This document shows positions 11,695-24,150 of a stretch of DNA of 60,000 nt, one piece after another. The notes under the pieces are model-generated. The model worked only from the letters and a program-made list of their open reading frames with translations, did no database searches and was not told the origin of the DNA. Position 1 is the stretch's first letter. Each line of letters starts with the position of its first letter. Source of the stretch: Cryptomeria japonica (taxonomy: Eukaryota > Streptophyta > Pinopsida > Cupressales > Cupressaceae); the NCBI RefSeq assembly GCF_030272615.1, contig NC_081412.1, forward strand, positions 671,984,852-672,044,851, given 5' to 3'. Both the position numbers and the translations under genes were made by a program.

Positions 11695-12939
11695 TGAATA
11701 TACATGTTGTTATATAGTTCATATAACTGGAGGACAATTGAGAGACGAGGGGTGAATTAGTTGTCATTAGATTACCACAACCATAAGAATTCAAAACTTT
11801 ATTACCAAAACATACAATATCAATACCATAATGCATAAACCAACTAGCAGAATAGCAAATATACCAATTAAATACAAGCAATAATTAGAGAATAGTTACC
11901 ATCCATTCATGACACATGACACCAAGATTTGTATGTGGAAAACCCGATAAAGGGAAAAACCGTGATGGGAAGCCTACCCATAGTTAGATAATAATTTTGC
12001 AATAATTATGTGATTACAAATTGAGGATCCTACACTTGCAGGAAGGCCAATAGCCGAGATAAATCTACTCATCACAAAAGGAGCCTCATTGACTACATAA
12101 GAAATCTAGACTACAATCCAGAAGGAAGAATGAACTCCTATAATAGAATCTCCAATGCCTGAGTACAATTTCTATTCATCTCAATACTAGAGGTCTTAAA
12201 CCTCTTGCATAAATCCAAATCGATCACCTATGATCAACCAAATCCTCTGCATGAATGATTATTACATTATTCGATTGCATACACATTTTATTTGATCTGA
12301 AATGAGAACTTCCATATATATATACAAACCCTAGACCTTAAACAATTAGGTCGGCCACTCAAACAATAGACCTATTACATAATTATAAAACATGTCGGCT
12401 AGAGAGCAAACAAATATCATCCAACCAATAAATAATCTCAGAAACACATCGAGGAGTTCCAACAACACGTTTCATTAAGTTAGACCATAACCTAGATAGT
12501 ACCAGACCCAATTGAGGTCCACACATGCTAAAGAAATGATTCCAATCAGTGGAGGAATTAACACAATCATCATTAGCATCCTGAATCCCTTCTAGAAGCT
12601 GCACCAACACCACTTATGCATAGTATCAAAATTCTTTAACAAAGCTCTACAGGTGAAACCCTTACCGGATCAAGAAACTAGGATTACTAGAATATGAGAT
12701 AGAATCTGATCACCAAGTCAATACCAATTGATTGAACATATATTTGAATAGCATGAATACAAGATCTAAGCCAATTCCATAAGCCAAAGCATATCAAAGT
12801 GTATCAGATCAATATCAACCAGAAACTAACCATCCTACCGGGACCAACTGTATATCGGTAAATAGTCAAAATAGCTAGTATTGATATCAATGACAAAACA
12901 TCAGTGAATCACATAATCAATTCCTTCATATTTCTAACA
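11695..12939 (-). repeat. Copia C 3' LTR (outer end approximate)
   Basis: The inner boundary is clear: on the minus strand it starts tgttagaaatatgaagg next to the purine tract. The outer boundary is estimated from the position of the gagacgaggggtgaatta block, which in Copia A/B lies about 47 bp inside the LTR end. It contains a cggtttttccctttatcggg-like block in transcribed orientation, shared in outline with other plant Copia LTRs. The second LTR is absent, so no target duplication can be tested. Confidence 0.65.
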
Positions 12940-12954
12940 GTCACCCGCTTTGAC
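12940..12954 (-). other. Copia C polypurine tract
   Basis: On the minus strand gtcaaagcgggtgac sits directly before the LTR start tgttag. One pyrimidine interrupts the purine run, consistent with decay. Confidence 0.65.
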
Positions 12955-13306
12955 ATTAATGGCAACACTAGATGTGAAAAACATCCAAGTGCCAAAAAAT
13001 GCCAAACAAATCTCCCATAAAAGAATATAGCACTGACGTTTTGATGCATACTCTCCCTGTAAATGTTATCATAGTTAAGCTCATCAAATTTCTCCCCCTA
13101 ATGTATATAACTCCTTAATTTTTTCACATGAATATCTCTCCCCCTTTGACATCAATGACAAAGATCTGACATAAATATCAAACTAAAATCATAAACCACT
13201 GAATTACAAGACTAACTACTCCCGCTGAGTAGTAGCATCACCACATCAGTACAGAATGAATAATAGCTCTGATAATTCATACCGAACTAATGCCAAATAA
13301 CATTAA
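12955..13306 (-). other. Copia C 3' untranslated region
   Basis: No coding frame. Plus-strand ctcccccta (about 13092) and ctccccctttgac (13138-13150) are extra purine-tract-like blocks on the coding strand, as in Copia A, B and N. Confidence 0.5.
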
Positions 13307-15588
13307 TCAGGTTTCTATCAGAGTGGCAGAAACCCCTAATCTATCTTTGTGGTACTTAGATGATTCTTTAGGAAAAGGTTTAGTGAAGATGTCTGCAATT
13401 TGCTCTTTAGTGTTCACATAAATGAATCTAACTTCATTTTCTTCCACCTTTTCTTTCAAGAAGTTGTATTTGATAGATATGTTCTTTGTCTTAGAGTGAA
13501 ATATCGGATCCTTGGATATGTCTATAGCTGCAGAGTTATCACAATGAATAACTACCAGCTCATTACAATTCACTTTTATGTCCTTTAACATTTTCTTCAT
13601 CCATAGAGCTTGTGTATAGTTAGTAGCAGTAGCAACATACTCAGCTTCAGCAGTAGATAAGGAAGTACATGATTGATTCTTGCTGATCCATGAAATAAGT
13701 TTATTTCCAAGAAAAAAAATTCCATCGGAAGTTATCTTTTGGTCATCAACATCTCCTGCCTAATCTGCATCTATGTATGCACATAAAGTAAAGTCATCAT
13801 CTTTAGGATACCACAAACCATATTCATATGTTCCTTGCAAGTACCTACAAATCCTTTTCACTGCATTTTTATGACTTTCTCTATGATCACTTTGATATCT
13901 TGATGCAATGCAAACTGCATTCATTATATCATGTCTAGTCTGAGTTAAATATAGCAAACCTTCAATCATAAACTTATATCTGGTAGGATTTACCGGTGTT
14001 GATTTTTCTTTCTTTGTTATTTTATCACTTGTAACCATAGGAGTACTAACCGGTTTAGAATTTTCAAGACCAAATTTCTTCAACAATTCCCTAGCATACT
14101 TAGTTTGATTGATGAAAATACCTTTATTAGTCTGAGTAATATGCTAACCTAAGAAGAATCTCATTTTCCCAATCATAGACATCTCAAATCCATTCCTCAA
14201 ATTGTTAGAAAATTCCATGCACAAGTTATCCTTACCTCCAAAAATGATATCATCAACAAAGAACTCAATAATCAGTATATCATCATTAGTGACTTTATAA
14301 TATAGATTATTGTCAACATTACTTTTAGTGAAACCAAGCTTTAAAAGATATTTAACCAATCTTACATACCAAGCTTTAAGTGCTTGTTTAATCCATATAA
14401 AGCTTTCTTTAACCTACAAACCATGTTTTTATCATCTGAAAGTGAAAATCCATCAGGTTTCTCAATATAAACTTCCTCATCAAGATCCCCATTTAGAAAA
14501 GCACACTTAACATCCATATGATAAAACTTGTAATTTTTTATGTGCAGCATAGGCAAGAAATAATCTTTCAGCTTCAATCCTAGCTACAGGTGTAAAGGTT
14601 TCATCATAATCAATTCCTTTCTTCTGAGAATATCCTTTACAAACCAATCTAGCTTTATTCCTCACTACTTGTCCAACTTCATTCAATTGATTCCTAAAAA
14701 CCCATTTAGTTCCAATAACAATCTTATTTTTAGGCCAGGGAACTAAAGTCCATGTGTTATTCTTTTCTATTTGATCTAATTCTTCTTCCATAGATTTCAT
14801 CCAAAATTCATCTTTACATGATTCAGTTACTGATATCGGTTCTATTTGAGAGATTAAACATACCTCATTAGCAATCAATCTTCTTCTTGTCATCACTCCT
14901 TTGTTCTTATCCCCAATGATCTGATCTTCTGAGCGATTCAACCTTACATACCTAGGAGTCTTCTGATTTTATGTTCCTCTTCCTTGATCTTGAGTTATTG
15001 TTGAATTTCTTGATACTGCCAGAGTAATTGGTTCAACATTTTGTTTCGATATAGGTGTTACTAGTTCAGTTATGATCATTTCTATTACCAGTTCTTGCTC
15101 ATAAGTTCTTATTTGACTTCTATTCTGCTCATCAACCTTGACATTTGTGTTCTCCACAATTCTTTGAAATGTTTTGTTATAACATCTATATGCTTTTCTT
15201 TCATTTGAATAACCAATAAATATTCCTTCATCACATCTATGATCAAATTTGTCAATGAAATCGTCTCTTTTGATATAATATTTACTACAAATATTTTGAA
15301 TTACTTAACTGTAGGTGTATTACCAAACCATAACTCATAAGGTGTCTTGCTTACTGCTTCTCTCTAGTAGATATAAGGTAGATTAGCTTCCATCATTATG
15401 GTTCTAGCAGAATCCAAGATAGTTATGTTCTTTCTTTCCACAACTCCATTTTGCTGAGGTGTTCGGGGAGCAAAAAATTGTCTCCTCATACCATGCTTCT
15501 CACAAAAGTTATTAAACTCACCGGATGTGAATTCTCCACCATGATATGACCTTAAGAACTTAATATTTAATATTGTCTCTATATACAC
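13307..15588 (-). pseudogene. Copia C integrase end, RT and RNase H remnants
   Basis: Fragments in order on the minus strand: integrase core end (15588-15364: FLRSYHGGEFTSGEF, RTPQQNGVVERKN), linker (15157-14969), RT start (14941-14507: [38 protein letters not shown]), RT palm (14577-14362: [20 protein letters not shown]), active site FVDDIIFGG (14359-14144) and RNase H (14086-13760; 13600-13307: HCDNSAAIDIS, TKPFPKESSKYH). Each break is a stop or frameshift. No function is expected. Confidence 0.85.
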
Positions 15589-15595
15589 TTAAAAA

Positions 15596-16616
15596 TGGTT
15601 TGAAGATAATTAATTGAATAAGCAATTATTTAATTAATCTCCCTCCCCAATTTAATTGAATTCATTAGCAATTTGATTAAATACCCCCTTTCATCTACTT
15701 GTTAATAAATCTAAGGATTTATTTAATAGGTTCATTTCAATAGTCCTCTTTGATTAATTAATTCTTCCCCATCAAATTCATTTTTTCTAATCTCCTAATT
15801 AATTAAAATAAATCAATTATGAGTTGTTGAAATTAATTAGCCTTTTCCTATTATTTGAATGTTTAAATTCAATTCTCCTAATTTTTAACCACCTAACCTA
15901 ACCATTTCTAAACCTAACCCATTCCATCTAACCACATGTCCCATGTCCTTGAATACTTTGCCCTCTCATGAGCAAAGCTTTGTGACACTTGTCACTAAGT
16001 GTTCCCTTTTCATCCAACCTCTTCTAGAAGCCTCTTGACACTTGTCACAATAGAGATGACAAATGTTCCCTTTAATCCAACCTCTTTGCCAACCTCCTCC
16101 AATTTCACCATTGATATCTTCAAATCAATCTTGATCATTGATTCCTTCCACCTCACCCCCTAGCCTTGGAAATCCTATAAATAGACCCCATTTTGGAGCA
16201 CAAAGGGTCCATCCATCTCATTCGCCCCTGATTGATCCCATCTCATTTGCATCTCATGCATTGTTACTATAGGCATATGAAATCTTAGTATATCATTTGA
16301 GCATTGTCATCATAGCTTAATTGTATCATTTTAGCATATTTTCTAGTATAATCATGGAATCATGTAGCTTAATCATTATCATTTCTAGATTAAATGCATC
16401 CTTTATCATCTATATCCTCCATCTAGGTGTAGTCAAGTCACTGTAATTTGCCTAACTAGATCTGAGAGAAAATTTCATACTCGCATTTACTAGGAGGCGA
16501 TAGATCGCTTAGCTATGGTTTTATCTTTCTTTTCTTTAAATTCATTAACCATGCTTGTAATGATCTATTGAGTGTTTTGCGTTGTGGTTGCAGGTATACA
16601 CTTCACAGGCACAACA
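15596..16616 (+). repeat. Gypsy 2 5' LTR (start approximate)
   Basis: It ends cacaaca three bases before a clear primer site. The start is placed at tggtttgaag, directly after the point where Copia C integrase homology stops. The first ~300 bp are rich in ttaattaatt runs, as in the Gypsy 1 LTR. The partner LTR is missing, so the start is unproven. Confidence 0.6.
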
Positions 16617-16619
16617 TTT

Positions 16620-16637
16620 TGGCGCCCACCGTGGGGC
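16620..16637 (+). other. Gypsy 2 primer-binding site
   Basis: TGGCGCCCACCGTGGGGC, a primer-site form common in plant Tat-type Gypsy elements. It differs from the Gypsy 1 site, so the two use different tRNAs. The tRNA was not assigned. Confidence 0.8.
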
Positions 16638-18493
16638 CAAAATTATCATTTTTGGCCCCTCAAGCTTCATCAAATCTTTATCTCTACCAGCTCTGAATCA
16701 GAATGTCGTACGAGTCCCTTTCTAGCCTAGTACAACATACATTGTAAGCTGGAATGACAAGAGATCCTAACTCGTATGAGCCTTTGGTAAAATTTTAATG
16801 TCGTACTATCCCTCATCCTGATTCATACGATGTCTCATCCTGACTTGTATGGTCTCACAAAGATACTCAAATGAGTTGGTAAATAGTGTCGTACAACACT
16901 GTGCTTCTGTGATTTTAAAAATTGACTATATTTTAAGGGTTTCATGCTTTAATTGATTATTACTAATGCTAACCCTGGTCTGCTTGTGAGATTTTTGGCA
17001 ACCTAACTAGTTTTTGCAGGATGGTTTGTCAAAGATTACGCTTGTCAAAGATTCATAAAAACACATCATGACTACTAATGGATCTATTTTGTAGGTTGCC
17101 TAAAAGAATTCAACTAAACTCTATTTCTTCTTTAATCTTTCTAGGTACATATGATTTTGCTAAAGGAATGAACAATCATGTATTTTGTGTTTTGATGATA
17201 GGCGAGTATGCTCTCACCTTTCTTAGGTGATCAGAAAGCTAGACTCATCATTTTCTTTCATTAGTGCATATCTTTAGTAGGCCTACCCTCCTGAGGAGTT
17301 AATAACTCTTAAAGCCATTACGACCGGTGAAAGGGGAATGACCTAAGTGGGAATGGCTAATGCCAAGTAATCCAACCCACTATAAAATAAATGTGATTTG
17401 ATGAAAATCAAGTCAATGACAGTTCTCGAGAATAGCTCTCCTCCGTATCTTTGGTTATATCAAACCTTAGTTTTCAAGGCTGGGAGACCTCTTAATTGAG
17501 TGTTATACCTCGATGCACCGAACGGATCCCTTACTAGTTCCGGTTAAATTAGAAGCTATCTGATTCACCTCCGAAAGGGTGATAATCTTTGTGCAAGAGA
17601 GATAGTAACTCTCCCAAGAAACTTTCGATATCATGCCCCCATTAGCATTTGGAGTTGGATAATATGGTGTTGAGAATCCATTGTGTGAGACTCAGTGATC
17701 ATATTCTAAGTAGCTATTGGGTGTGTACCTAAGTTTGCAAGCAAAGTTTTTCTCTCCTCAGCCAAATTCCTTAGGGTTTAGCATGCTTGGAGTCACTTAT
17801 CACATCATGTGTTTGCTGTGTACTCATCCCTAAATTGAAAAAATAAGACATCTAAAACTAGAAAACATAAGCAAAACATCAAAATTTAATAATCCAATTT
17901 CGGCAAAACAAACATTTTTTTATCTTTGCTTTGTTCTTTGTCATACGAGTTAGGTTCTCTGTCATACTAGATAATAATTTGTCGTATGAGATTCATCATT
18001 TTTCGTATAGCTTGGTATGTTTTTATGTATGAGTCTTTTCTTTTTACATGAAACTTCTTATTTGTCATATGGCCTTATATTTCTTCTCATTCTAAGCCGT
18101 ATAGTCTATCATACCTTTTTCAGATCTATTATTTTTGCTTGCTCAAATTTGCAGTAAGCAGAAACACATGTTATCTATTAATCTGTGCTTAAATTGTCTT
18201 CTTCGTCCACTTGGTCAAGTTATCATTTGTCAAATTAGACTTTAGAAATATACACCTTAGTATTTTCAAGTGCTCACCCTCAACAAGTTCAAGATCTAAA
18301 CATCTCAAAGTGCATTATCACCCTATTTGATAAACTGATCACTCAAACATGGTTTCTCATTAGGATCTATCATCCTCTATCATGAAACTAAAACATTTGG
18401 TCAGGATAATCTTTTCCCACATCATAGGATATATCGTAGGATAATCTTTTCCCACATCATAGGATAATCATCATTGCACTCCAAAACTGAAGA
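16638..18493 (+). other. Gypsy 2 leader; no gene
   Basis: 1.86 kb without a supported frame. Two stretches (about 16700-16890 and 17940-18120) are enriched in variants of gtcgtacgag or gtcatacgag. The gag region expected here is deleted or unrecognisable. Confidence 0.5.
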
Positions 18494-19438
18494 TTGAAAA
18501 ACTTACAAACTTTTAAACACTTGAACCATCTATTTGTGTCATATTGTGCTATCACATTTACCTTGACAGGTGATCACTTATCAAAACAACTTTTAGACAA
18601 TCGAACCCCTGATATGGAAATAACAACATTTGAAATAGCTGAAAATCATATCAACATGACATACCAAAGCAAAACACAAGAAAAAGACATAACAAGCCAA
18701 CATATCAGAACAATCAAACAAGTTCAAAATCAAAATCCAACTATGTCAAAACCTCACAAGGATTCAAATACATCTCTAAAGAAAGGTGGCTCTTTTATGC
18801 AACTCTTAAAAATGCCCCTAAAGGATTTGGCTAAAGAAGATCAAAATCATGCACCTATGTCTAGAAAAGGTTCATTCCCCTATAAGCATATTGACTCTCC
18901 AAAGGCATCTATTCCTACACCTCTTGAAATATTGCAAGAATCTTCCATAGCATCATCATCAAAGAATACATCCAAAGATGAAGCTCCCCAAGGGATATCC
19001 ATAATTGCCATCAAACCTATTTCAGAGGATCATATTCAAAGCTCATCTCCTTCATATTCATTATTTAATTCCTTACAACATCCCCATAGTGCTCTCTTGC
19101 AAATTGAAGTCATCATTCATAGAATCCTTGTGAAACATGTCCTAATAGATGGGGGAGCTAGCTTGAACATTTTCCCTTTGAGTCTTGTTTGTGCTCTAGG
19201 TTATTCAAAAGATGCAGTTGATCCCCAAAAAAGGATAAAAATCAAAGCATATGATGAAGAAGAGAATTCCTCTAAAGGAATTGTGGTATTACCCCTCAGA
19301 GTGGGACCTTTGCAGAATGACACAACATGCCAAGTTCTATACTTGGACCTACCATACAATATACTCCTGGGAAGACCATGGATACAAGACATACAAGCTA
19401 TTGCATCAACATGTCATCAGTGTTTGAAATTTCCCTAA
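18494..19438 (+). pseudogene. Gypsy 2 protease with remnant of gag end
   Basis: 314 codons. The last ~110 residues match the Gypsy 1 protease region: VLIDGGASLNI with the catalytic Asp (about residue 218), then LLGRPWIQDIQA and CHQCLKFP. The first ~180 residues are low-complexity, with no gag domain or zinc knuckle. In Gypsy 1 the frame continues to a G-patch and RT; here it stops at 19436-19438. Confidence 0.75.
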
Positions 19439-19440
19439 AA

Positions 19441-20066
19441 TGGGCAAGAATTCACAATATCAGCAGACTCAAATCCATTGCAATGTGGTAGTAATCTGAA
19501 ATCAGCTCAAGAGGTCATTGTTCCACATAAGAGAGAGGTAGCATAATCAAGCACACAATCTAAGGAACAATCATTTGCATCAATTCTATCAAACATGGAA
19601 AAAAAAATGTAGCTAAGAGACCGAGGGACCATCATGGAAAAACAAACAAGAGCAACTTGAAAGTGAAAGGGAAGAAGAAGATGTAGAAGTCGATGTAGTT
19701 CACACGTATGTAGGACAAATGTTAGGAACTAGCTTACTTGAATCAAAATCACATTCGGCTGGCATGGACTTAATCGAGGACAATTAGGAGCTACTTGTGC
19801 AAGCTCATTTTGATGAGAGTATCGTTCTAGACATGGAAATACACATTGAAAGATTTGACATCTCTATCATGACCCCTAATATCTTTGACATAATTCAACA
19901 TGAGGATCCTTTACTTTTAATCCACCCTGAACCTATGGACTAGGAAAATGAAAGACATACTGCCATTGATACCTTACCGAATGACCTGGCCATATCCTTA
20001 TATCTTAATGAAATCAAAGCCACAAAAAATTTCACCAGGGATTCTGCTAAAGTATCTTCCAATCAA
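19441..20066 (+). other. Gypsy 2 decayed linker
   Basis: This aligns in position with the protease-RT linker of Gypsy 1 but is full of stops. I see no recognisable G-patch. Confidence 0.5.
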
Positions 20067-20805
20067 GTGGGTGCCAAATCTCCTAGTCGCAAAAATGAAC
20101 ATAAAGAAAACAATATCAAGTCTAATGCTGAAAACCATTTCTTGGCAACATTAGATCTAGAAAAAGTAAAAATAAAGGATGTATCTAATGGTGAAAACCT
20201 CTTCAAGGCACCAGAAGATGGGAGATTTGACACCTTACCTGAATTGTATCAAGAGAAGTTATCTATCCTAATAGAACCAACAGAGGTAGTTATCATTGGC
20301 ACAACTGATCTACATCAAGCAATTCCTCTATCAGAACTAGAAAGGCAAAAATATTTTGAACCCTTCAAAAGATGGCAAATCAATTTTACCTAGTCATATA
20401 CAGACATTCCAGGGTTTTATCCATATCTTACAATACATCATCTGAATATCAGTCTAGGAACATGTATCATTAATGGAACACAACATGAATCAGGTGTAGA
20501 TATTCTATTCATTACACCACAAGGTCATACAATCCCAAAAGAATACAAATTAAGTTTTCCATGCACCAACAATACAACAAAATATGAATCTTTGGTTATA
20601 GGTATCAAAATGGCTATAGAATGGAACATTACACAACTACAAGTCTTTGGAGACTCTCAGCTCATCATCAATCAAATTAATGATGATTATCAAACAAAGG
20701 ACGAAAAATTGATGCCTTATAAAAAGATGGTTGATGATATCAAGAAATACATTGTAGAAATAACTTTTCAACAGATGTCATGGCTACACTTGCTTCTCTC
20801 CTTCA
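20067..20805 (+). pseudogene. Gypsy 2 pre-RT linker fused to second RNase H
   Basis: 20067-20393 matches the Gypsy 1 segment just before RT (VSNGENLFKAPEDGRFDTLP, RWQINFT). After a TAG it continues to about 20460 (HHLNISLG) and then jumps into the archaeal-type RNase H (ILFITPQG, CTNNTTKYESLV, VFGDSQLIINQ). About 450 codons for RT and the first RNase H are absent at the junction. The conserved Glu of NNIAEYEAL is Lys (NNTTKYESL), so this RNase H is also catalytically dead. Confidence 0.8.
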
Positions 20806-21230
20806 AACACAAGAAAATCAATAGCGTTATGAATTCATGGTGGAAGAGTTGTTTTACCCTACTCATAATTGTCCGGATTCCCAAACTATTTGTCACCTTG
20901 TTGGACATATTCCTCCCGCTATGGCCAGGCTTACACATACCTGAAAGATAACACTTTATCTCTCGATTTATTAAAGAACCAAAAGAGAAACTTTATTTGC
21001 TAATCCTCCCATATTACTCTTGTCATGGATACCCTATTTAAACGAGGTCTAGACGATACTCTCTTAAGATGTCTCAAATAAGAAGAATCTGAGAAGGCCT
21101 TACATGAAGTCCATAACGACATTTGTGGCACTCATTCAAGTGGTCTTACCCTTTGAAAAACTCATACGCTTAGGCTATTATTGGTCGACTATGGAACAAG
21201 ATTATTTTCAAATAGCTAGAGCATGAAAAC
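20806..21230 (+). pseudogene. Gypsy 2 integrase, 5' part
   Basis: Several stops and frame changes. Recognisable pieces match the region before the Gypsy 1 integrase zinc finger (HLVGHIP; then LGYYWSTMEQD near 21180). Copia D interrupts it at 21230, inside the HHCC finger; the remainder is at 42256. Confidence 0.7.
21226..21230. repeat. target-site duplication aaaac, left copy (Copia D)
   Basis: aaaac precedes the Copia D LTR and recurs at 42256-42260. Rejoining the Gypsy 2 integrase across it restores alignment with Gypsy 1. Confidence 0.9.
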
Positions 21231-21661
21231 TGTTGAAATGTGGCGACTGATCAACAAAGTACTATACACTCAGCACGTATCCTCACTGAGGTCCGGGGCC
21301 GGGCCGGGCCCCGGGCAGGGGTTCAGGGGCGGCAACCCCCGAGAAATTTTTTTTTGCCATTTTTGTTGATGAAAACCGACATTGTAATAAAACCCTAAAA
21401 AAGGCCGACTTTGTTTGTTGCCCTAAAAAACGCATGTTATAAGCGGCTGGGATGCTTAAGGCATTGAAAGGTTGATGTACTGTTTTGCTGGATAATAAGA
21501 AAGATTGGGACGGCTGTGTATGGTGGACGTAACCCATTCTGGGTGAACCACGTTAAATCTTTGTGTTATCTATGTCCTGTTTTATTTCTTTATCTTTTGT
21601 ATTTAAATCTGCATATAATTGTTAGTTCATATTTGCTTCAGATCTGCTTGAAACCCTAACA
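21231..21661 (+). repeat. Copia D 5' LTR
   Basis: 431 bp from tgttgaaatg to ccctaaca. It contains a GC-rich island at 21291-21342 followed by a T run, which stands out in AT-rich DNA. It differs from the 3' LTR mainly by C/T and G/A changes, many at CpG. Confidence 0.93.
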
Positions 21662-21663
21662 AT

Positions 21664-21675
21664 TGGTATCAGAGC
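21664..21675 (+). other. Copia D primer-binding site (Met-tRNA type)
   Basis: TGGTATCAGAGC, two bases after the LTR end; perfect match to the standard Copia site. Confidence 0.93.
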
Positions 21676-21689
21676 GAGGTTTTCTATAA

Positions 21690-22382
21690 ATTGGTAGGAC
21701 TTTCAGATTTGAGTGGGAGCAATATTCCAAATTCAAGGTCGAAAAGTTTAACAGCCAGAATTATCAATTATGGAAAATGCAGATGGAGGATTACCTGTAT
21801 CAAAAGGATTTGTGGCGGCCATTGGAAGGAAAGGCAAAGAAACCGACCACAATATCAGATGAAGAGTGGGACATTTTAGATAGAAAGGCACTGGGATCCA
21901 TTCGATTGTGCCTTGCATCGTCTGTAGTATTCAATATAACAGAAGCAAAAATGACTGTAGATTTGATGGCAACATTGGCTAAGTTGTATGAGAAACCCTC
22001 GACTTCGAATAAGGTATTTCTTATGAAGCGTTTGTTTAATTTGAAAATGAGTGAGGGAGGATCTGTAGCGGAGCACTTAAATGAATTTAATACAATTACC
22101 AGTCAATTGTCTTCGGTAAAAATTACCTTTGCAGAAGAGGTTAGGGCTCTCTTGATTTTATGTTCTTTGCCAGAAAGCTGGAATAGCTTGGTTATGGCTG
22201 TAAGTAACTCTGTCTCTGGTAAAAATACTTTGGTATTTGATGATATTGTTGGTGTTATCCTAAGCGAGGAAATGCAAAGGAAAAGCACAGGTGAGACTCC
22301 AACATCATCGGGTAGTGTTTTGAATGTGGAGAACAGAGGAAGATCAAAGGAAAGAGGAAAAGGCCCTGGGAATGAGAAGTGA
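21690..22382 (+). pseudogene. Copia D gag (capsid part)
   Basis: Gag homology begins around 21690 without an ATG (EWEQYSKFKVEKF, then NYQLWKMQMEDYL), so the true start codon has been lost. The first internal Met gives a frame from 21777. The UBN2-type gag fold is recognisable (AKLYEKPSTSNKVFLMKRLFN, LCSLPESWNSLV). A TGA at 22380-22382 separates it from the zinc knuckle that follows in the same frame. Confidence 0.85.
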
Positions 22383-22935
22383 TGAGGGAAGTCAAAGAAA
22401 GGACGCTCTCAATCTAGAGGAAAGAAAGATTGCTGGTACTGCGGAAAGCCTGGTCATCTAAAGAAAGACTGTTGGTCTCGGAAAAACAAAGAAGGAGACA
22501 AAAATGAAAATGACAGTAAGGAAGCTAATATTGCAAGTAATACTTTACAAGATGCTTTAATCTTATGTTTGGATAATGTTAATGATTCCTGGGTAATAGA
22601 TTCTGGGGCTTCATTTCATGCTACACCCCATAGAAAATATTTTCTAGATTATGTTCAAGGTGATTTTGGACAGGTATATTTGGGTGATGATGAGCCCTGT
22701 CAAATTATTGGAAAAGGAAAGATAAAGATCAAGTTGCAGAATGGTAATGACTAGTTTCTGCAGGAGGTAAGACATGTTCCTAATTTAAGAAGAAATTTAA
22801 TTTCTGCAGGGCAACTAGGTAGTGAAGGTTGCATAGTTACCTTCTCAGACAATATGTGGAAGGTCACTAAAGGATCATTAGTAGTAGCTAAAGGTGTGAA
22901 GGTAGGCACATTATATCTGTGTACAGGTAACACTT
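22383..22935 (+). pseudogene. Copia D zinc knuckle and protease
   Basis: In frame with gag: a perfect CCHC knuckle (CWYCGKPGHLKKDC) and the protease motif DSGASFHATP with its catalytic Asp, then a TAG at 22752-22754 and the typical VPNLRRNLISAGQL segment. The frame shifts near 22930 before integrase. Confidence 0.87.
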
Positions 22936-23010
22936 TACTCTACCTTAGCTGCTACAGATAAAGTTACTGCAGGGACAACAACAACAAATGTTGCAAGAAC
23001 AGATTCGATA

Positions 23011-24138
23011 ATGTGGCACCATAGGCTTGGGCACATGAGTGAGAAAGGGATGAAAATCCTTCACTCCAAAAATCTATTGCCAGGACTAAAGAAGATTGAT
23101 TTAGAGTTATGTGAAAACTGTGTTTATGGTAAACATAAAAGAGTTAGATTTCTCAAGGTTGGGAAAGAGAAGAAGAGTGAGAAGTTAGAGCTTGTACATT
23201 CAGATGTATGGGGACCGGCTCAGGTATCATCTCTTGGTGGCTCTTGTTATTATGTTATTTTTATTGATGACTCAACCAGAAAAACATGGGTATATTTCCT
23301 AAAACAAAAATCAGATATTTTTGAAACTTTTAAGAAATGGAAAGCTTTGGTTGAGAATGAGATAGGAAAAAAGTTGAAGTGTCTCAGATCAGATAATGGA
23401 GGTGAGTATTGCAGCAAAGCATTTAAAGATTACTATTCCTTAAATGGGATTCAAAAGTAGAAGACAGTTCCAGGAACTCCACAGGAAAATGGTGTGTCAG
23501 AGAGAATGAATAGGACTATCATGGAACGTGCGAGGAGCATGAGATTGCATGCTGGATTGCCCTTACATTTTTGGGCAGATGCTGTACATACTACTGTCTA
23601 TTTGATAAATAGAGGACCTTCAACCCCTTTGGATGGTGGTATTACAGAGGAGGCATGGACTGGTAAAAAGGTAAATTATTCTTTTCTAAAAACTTTTGGT
23701 TGCGAAGCTTTTGTCCATGTTGATAAAGAAAACAGAACCAAGCTTGATGCTAAATCTCTGAAATGTACCTTCAATGGATATGGGATAGATGAATATGGCT
23801 ATCGGTTATGGGATTTTGAAAATAAAAAAATAATTAGAAGTAGAGATGTTATATTCAATGAGAAGGTTATGTATAAAGAACAGATGCAGGAAAAGAAGCA
23901 TGAACAGGACAAACAAGAATATGTGGTGTTGGATGAGATTCCTAAAAATGAAATGCCACAGGTACCTGTTTCTCAGCAACAACAGATTGTCCCACAAACT
24001 CCTGCAAGTGTTAGACATTCTACGAGGACAAGTAGACCCCCTGAAAGATTTTCTCCTTCTTTGTATTCTATTTTATTAATGGATTCTGGTGAACTAGAAG
24101 AATATGAAGAAGCAATGCAGGTGGATGCCAAACAATAG
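23011..24138 (+). pseudogene. Copia D integrase
   Basis: It starts with the zinc-binding region WHHRLGHMS and CENCVYGKHKRVRF, then the core with HSDVWGP, LRSDNGGEY and, after a TAG at 23458-23460, GTPQENGVSERMNR, so the D, D and E residues are all present. It ends with the Copia-typical LKTFGCEAFVHV segment and a proline-rich linker. A second TAG closes the frame at 24136-24138. It would insert element DNA into the host genome if the stops were absent. Confidence 0.88.
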
Positions 24139-24150
24139 TGGCAACTAGGC

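Larger units (their letters stand above)
11695..15588 (-). mobile_element. Copia C: truncated Copia element
   Basis: Minus-strand remnant: one LTR (about 11695-12939), a purine tract beside it, and RNase H, RT and the end of integrase up to 15588. Gag, protease, most of integrase and the 5' LTR are missing. The break at about 15588 coincides with the start of the Gypsy 2 LTR, so Gypsy 2 probably inserted here and the far half was later lost. RT resembles Copia A/B but is clearly a different subfamily. Many stops show it is old. Confidence 0.8.

Noticed and set aside
21283-21537. 84-codon minus frame in the Copia D LTR, also in the other LTR
   Set aside because: It is antisense within an LTR and repeated only because the LTR is; no support for coding.
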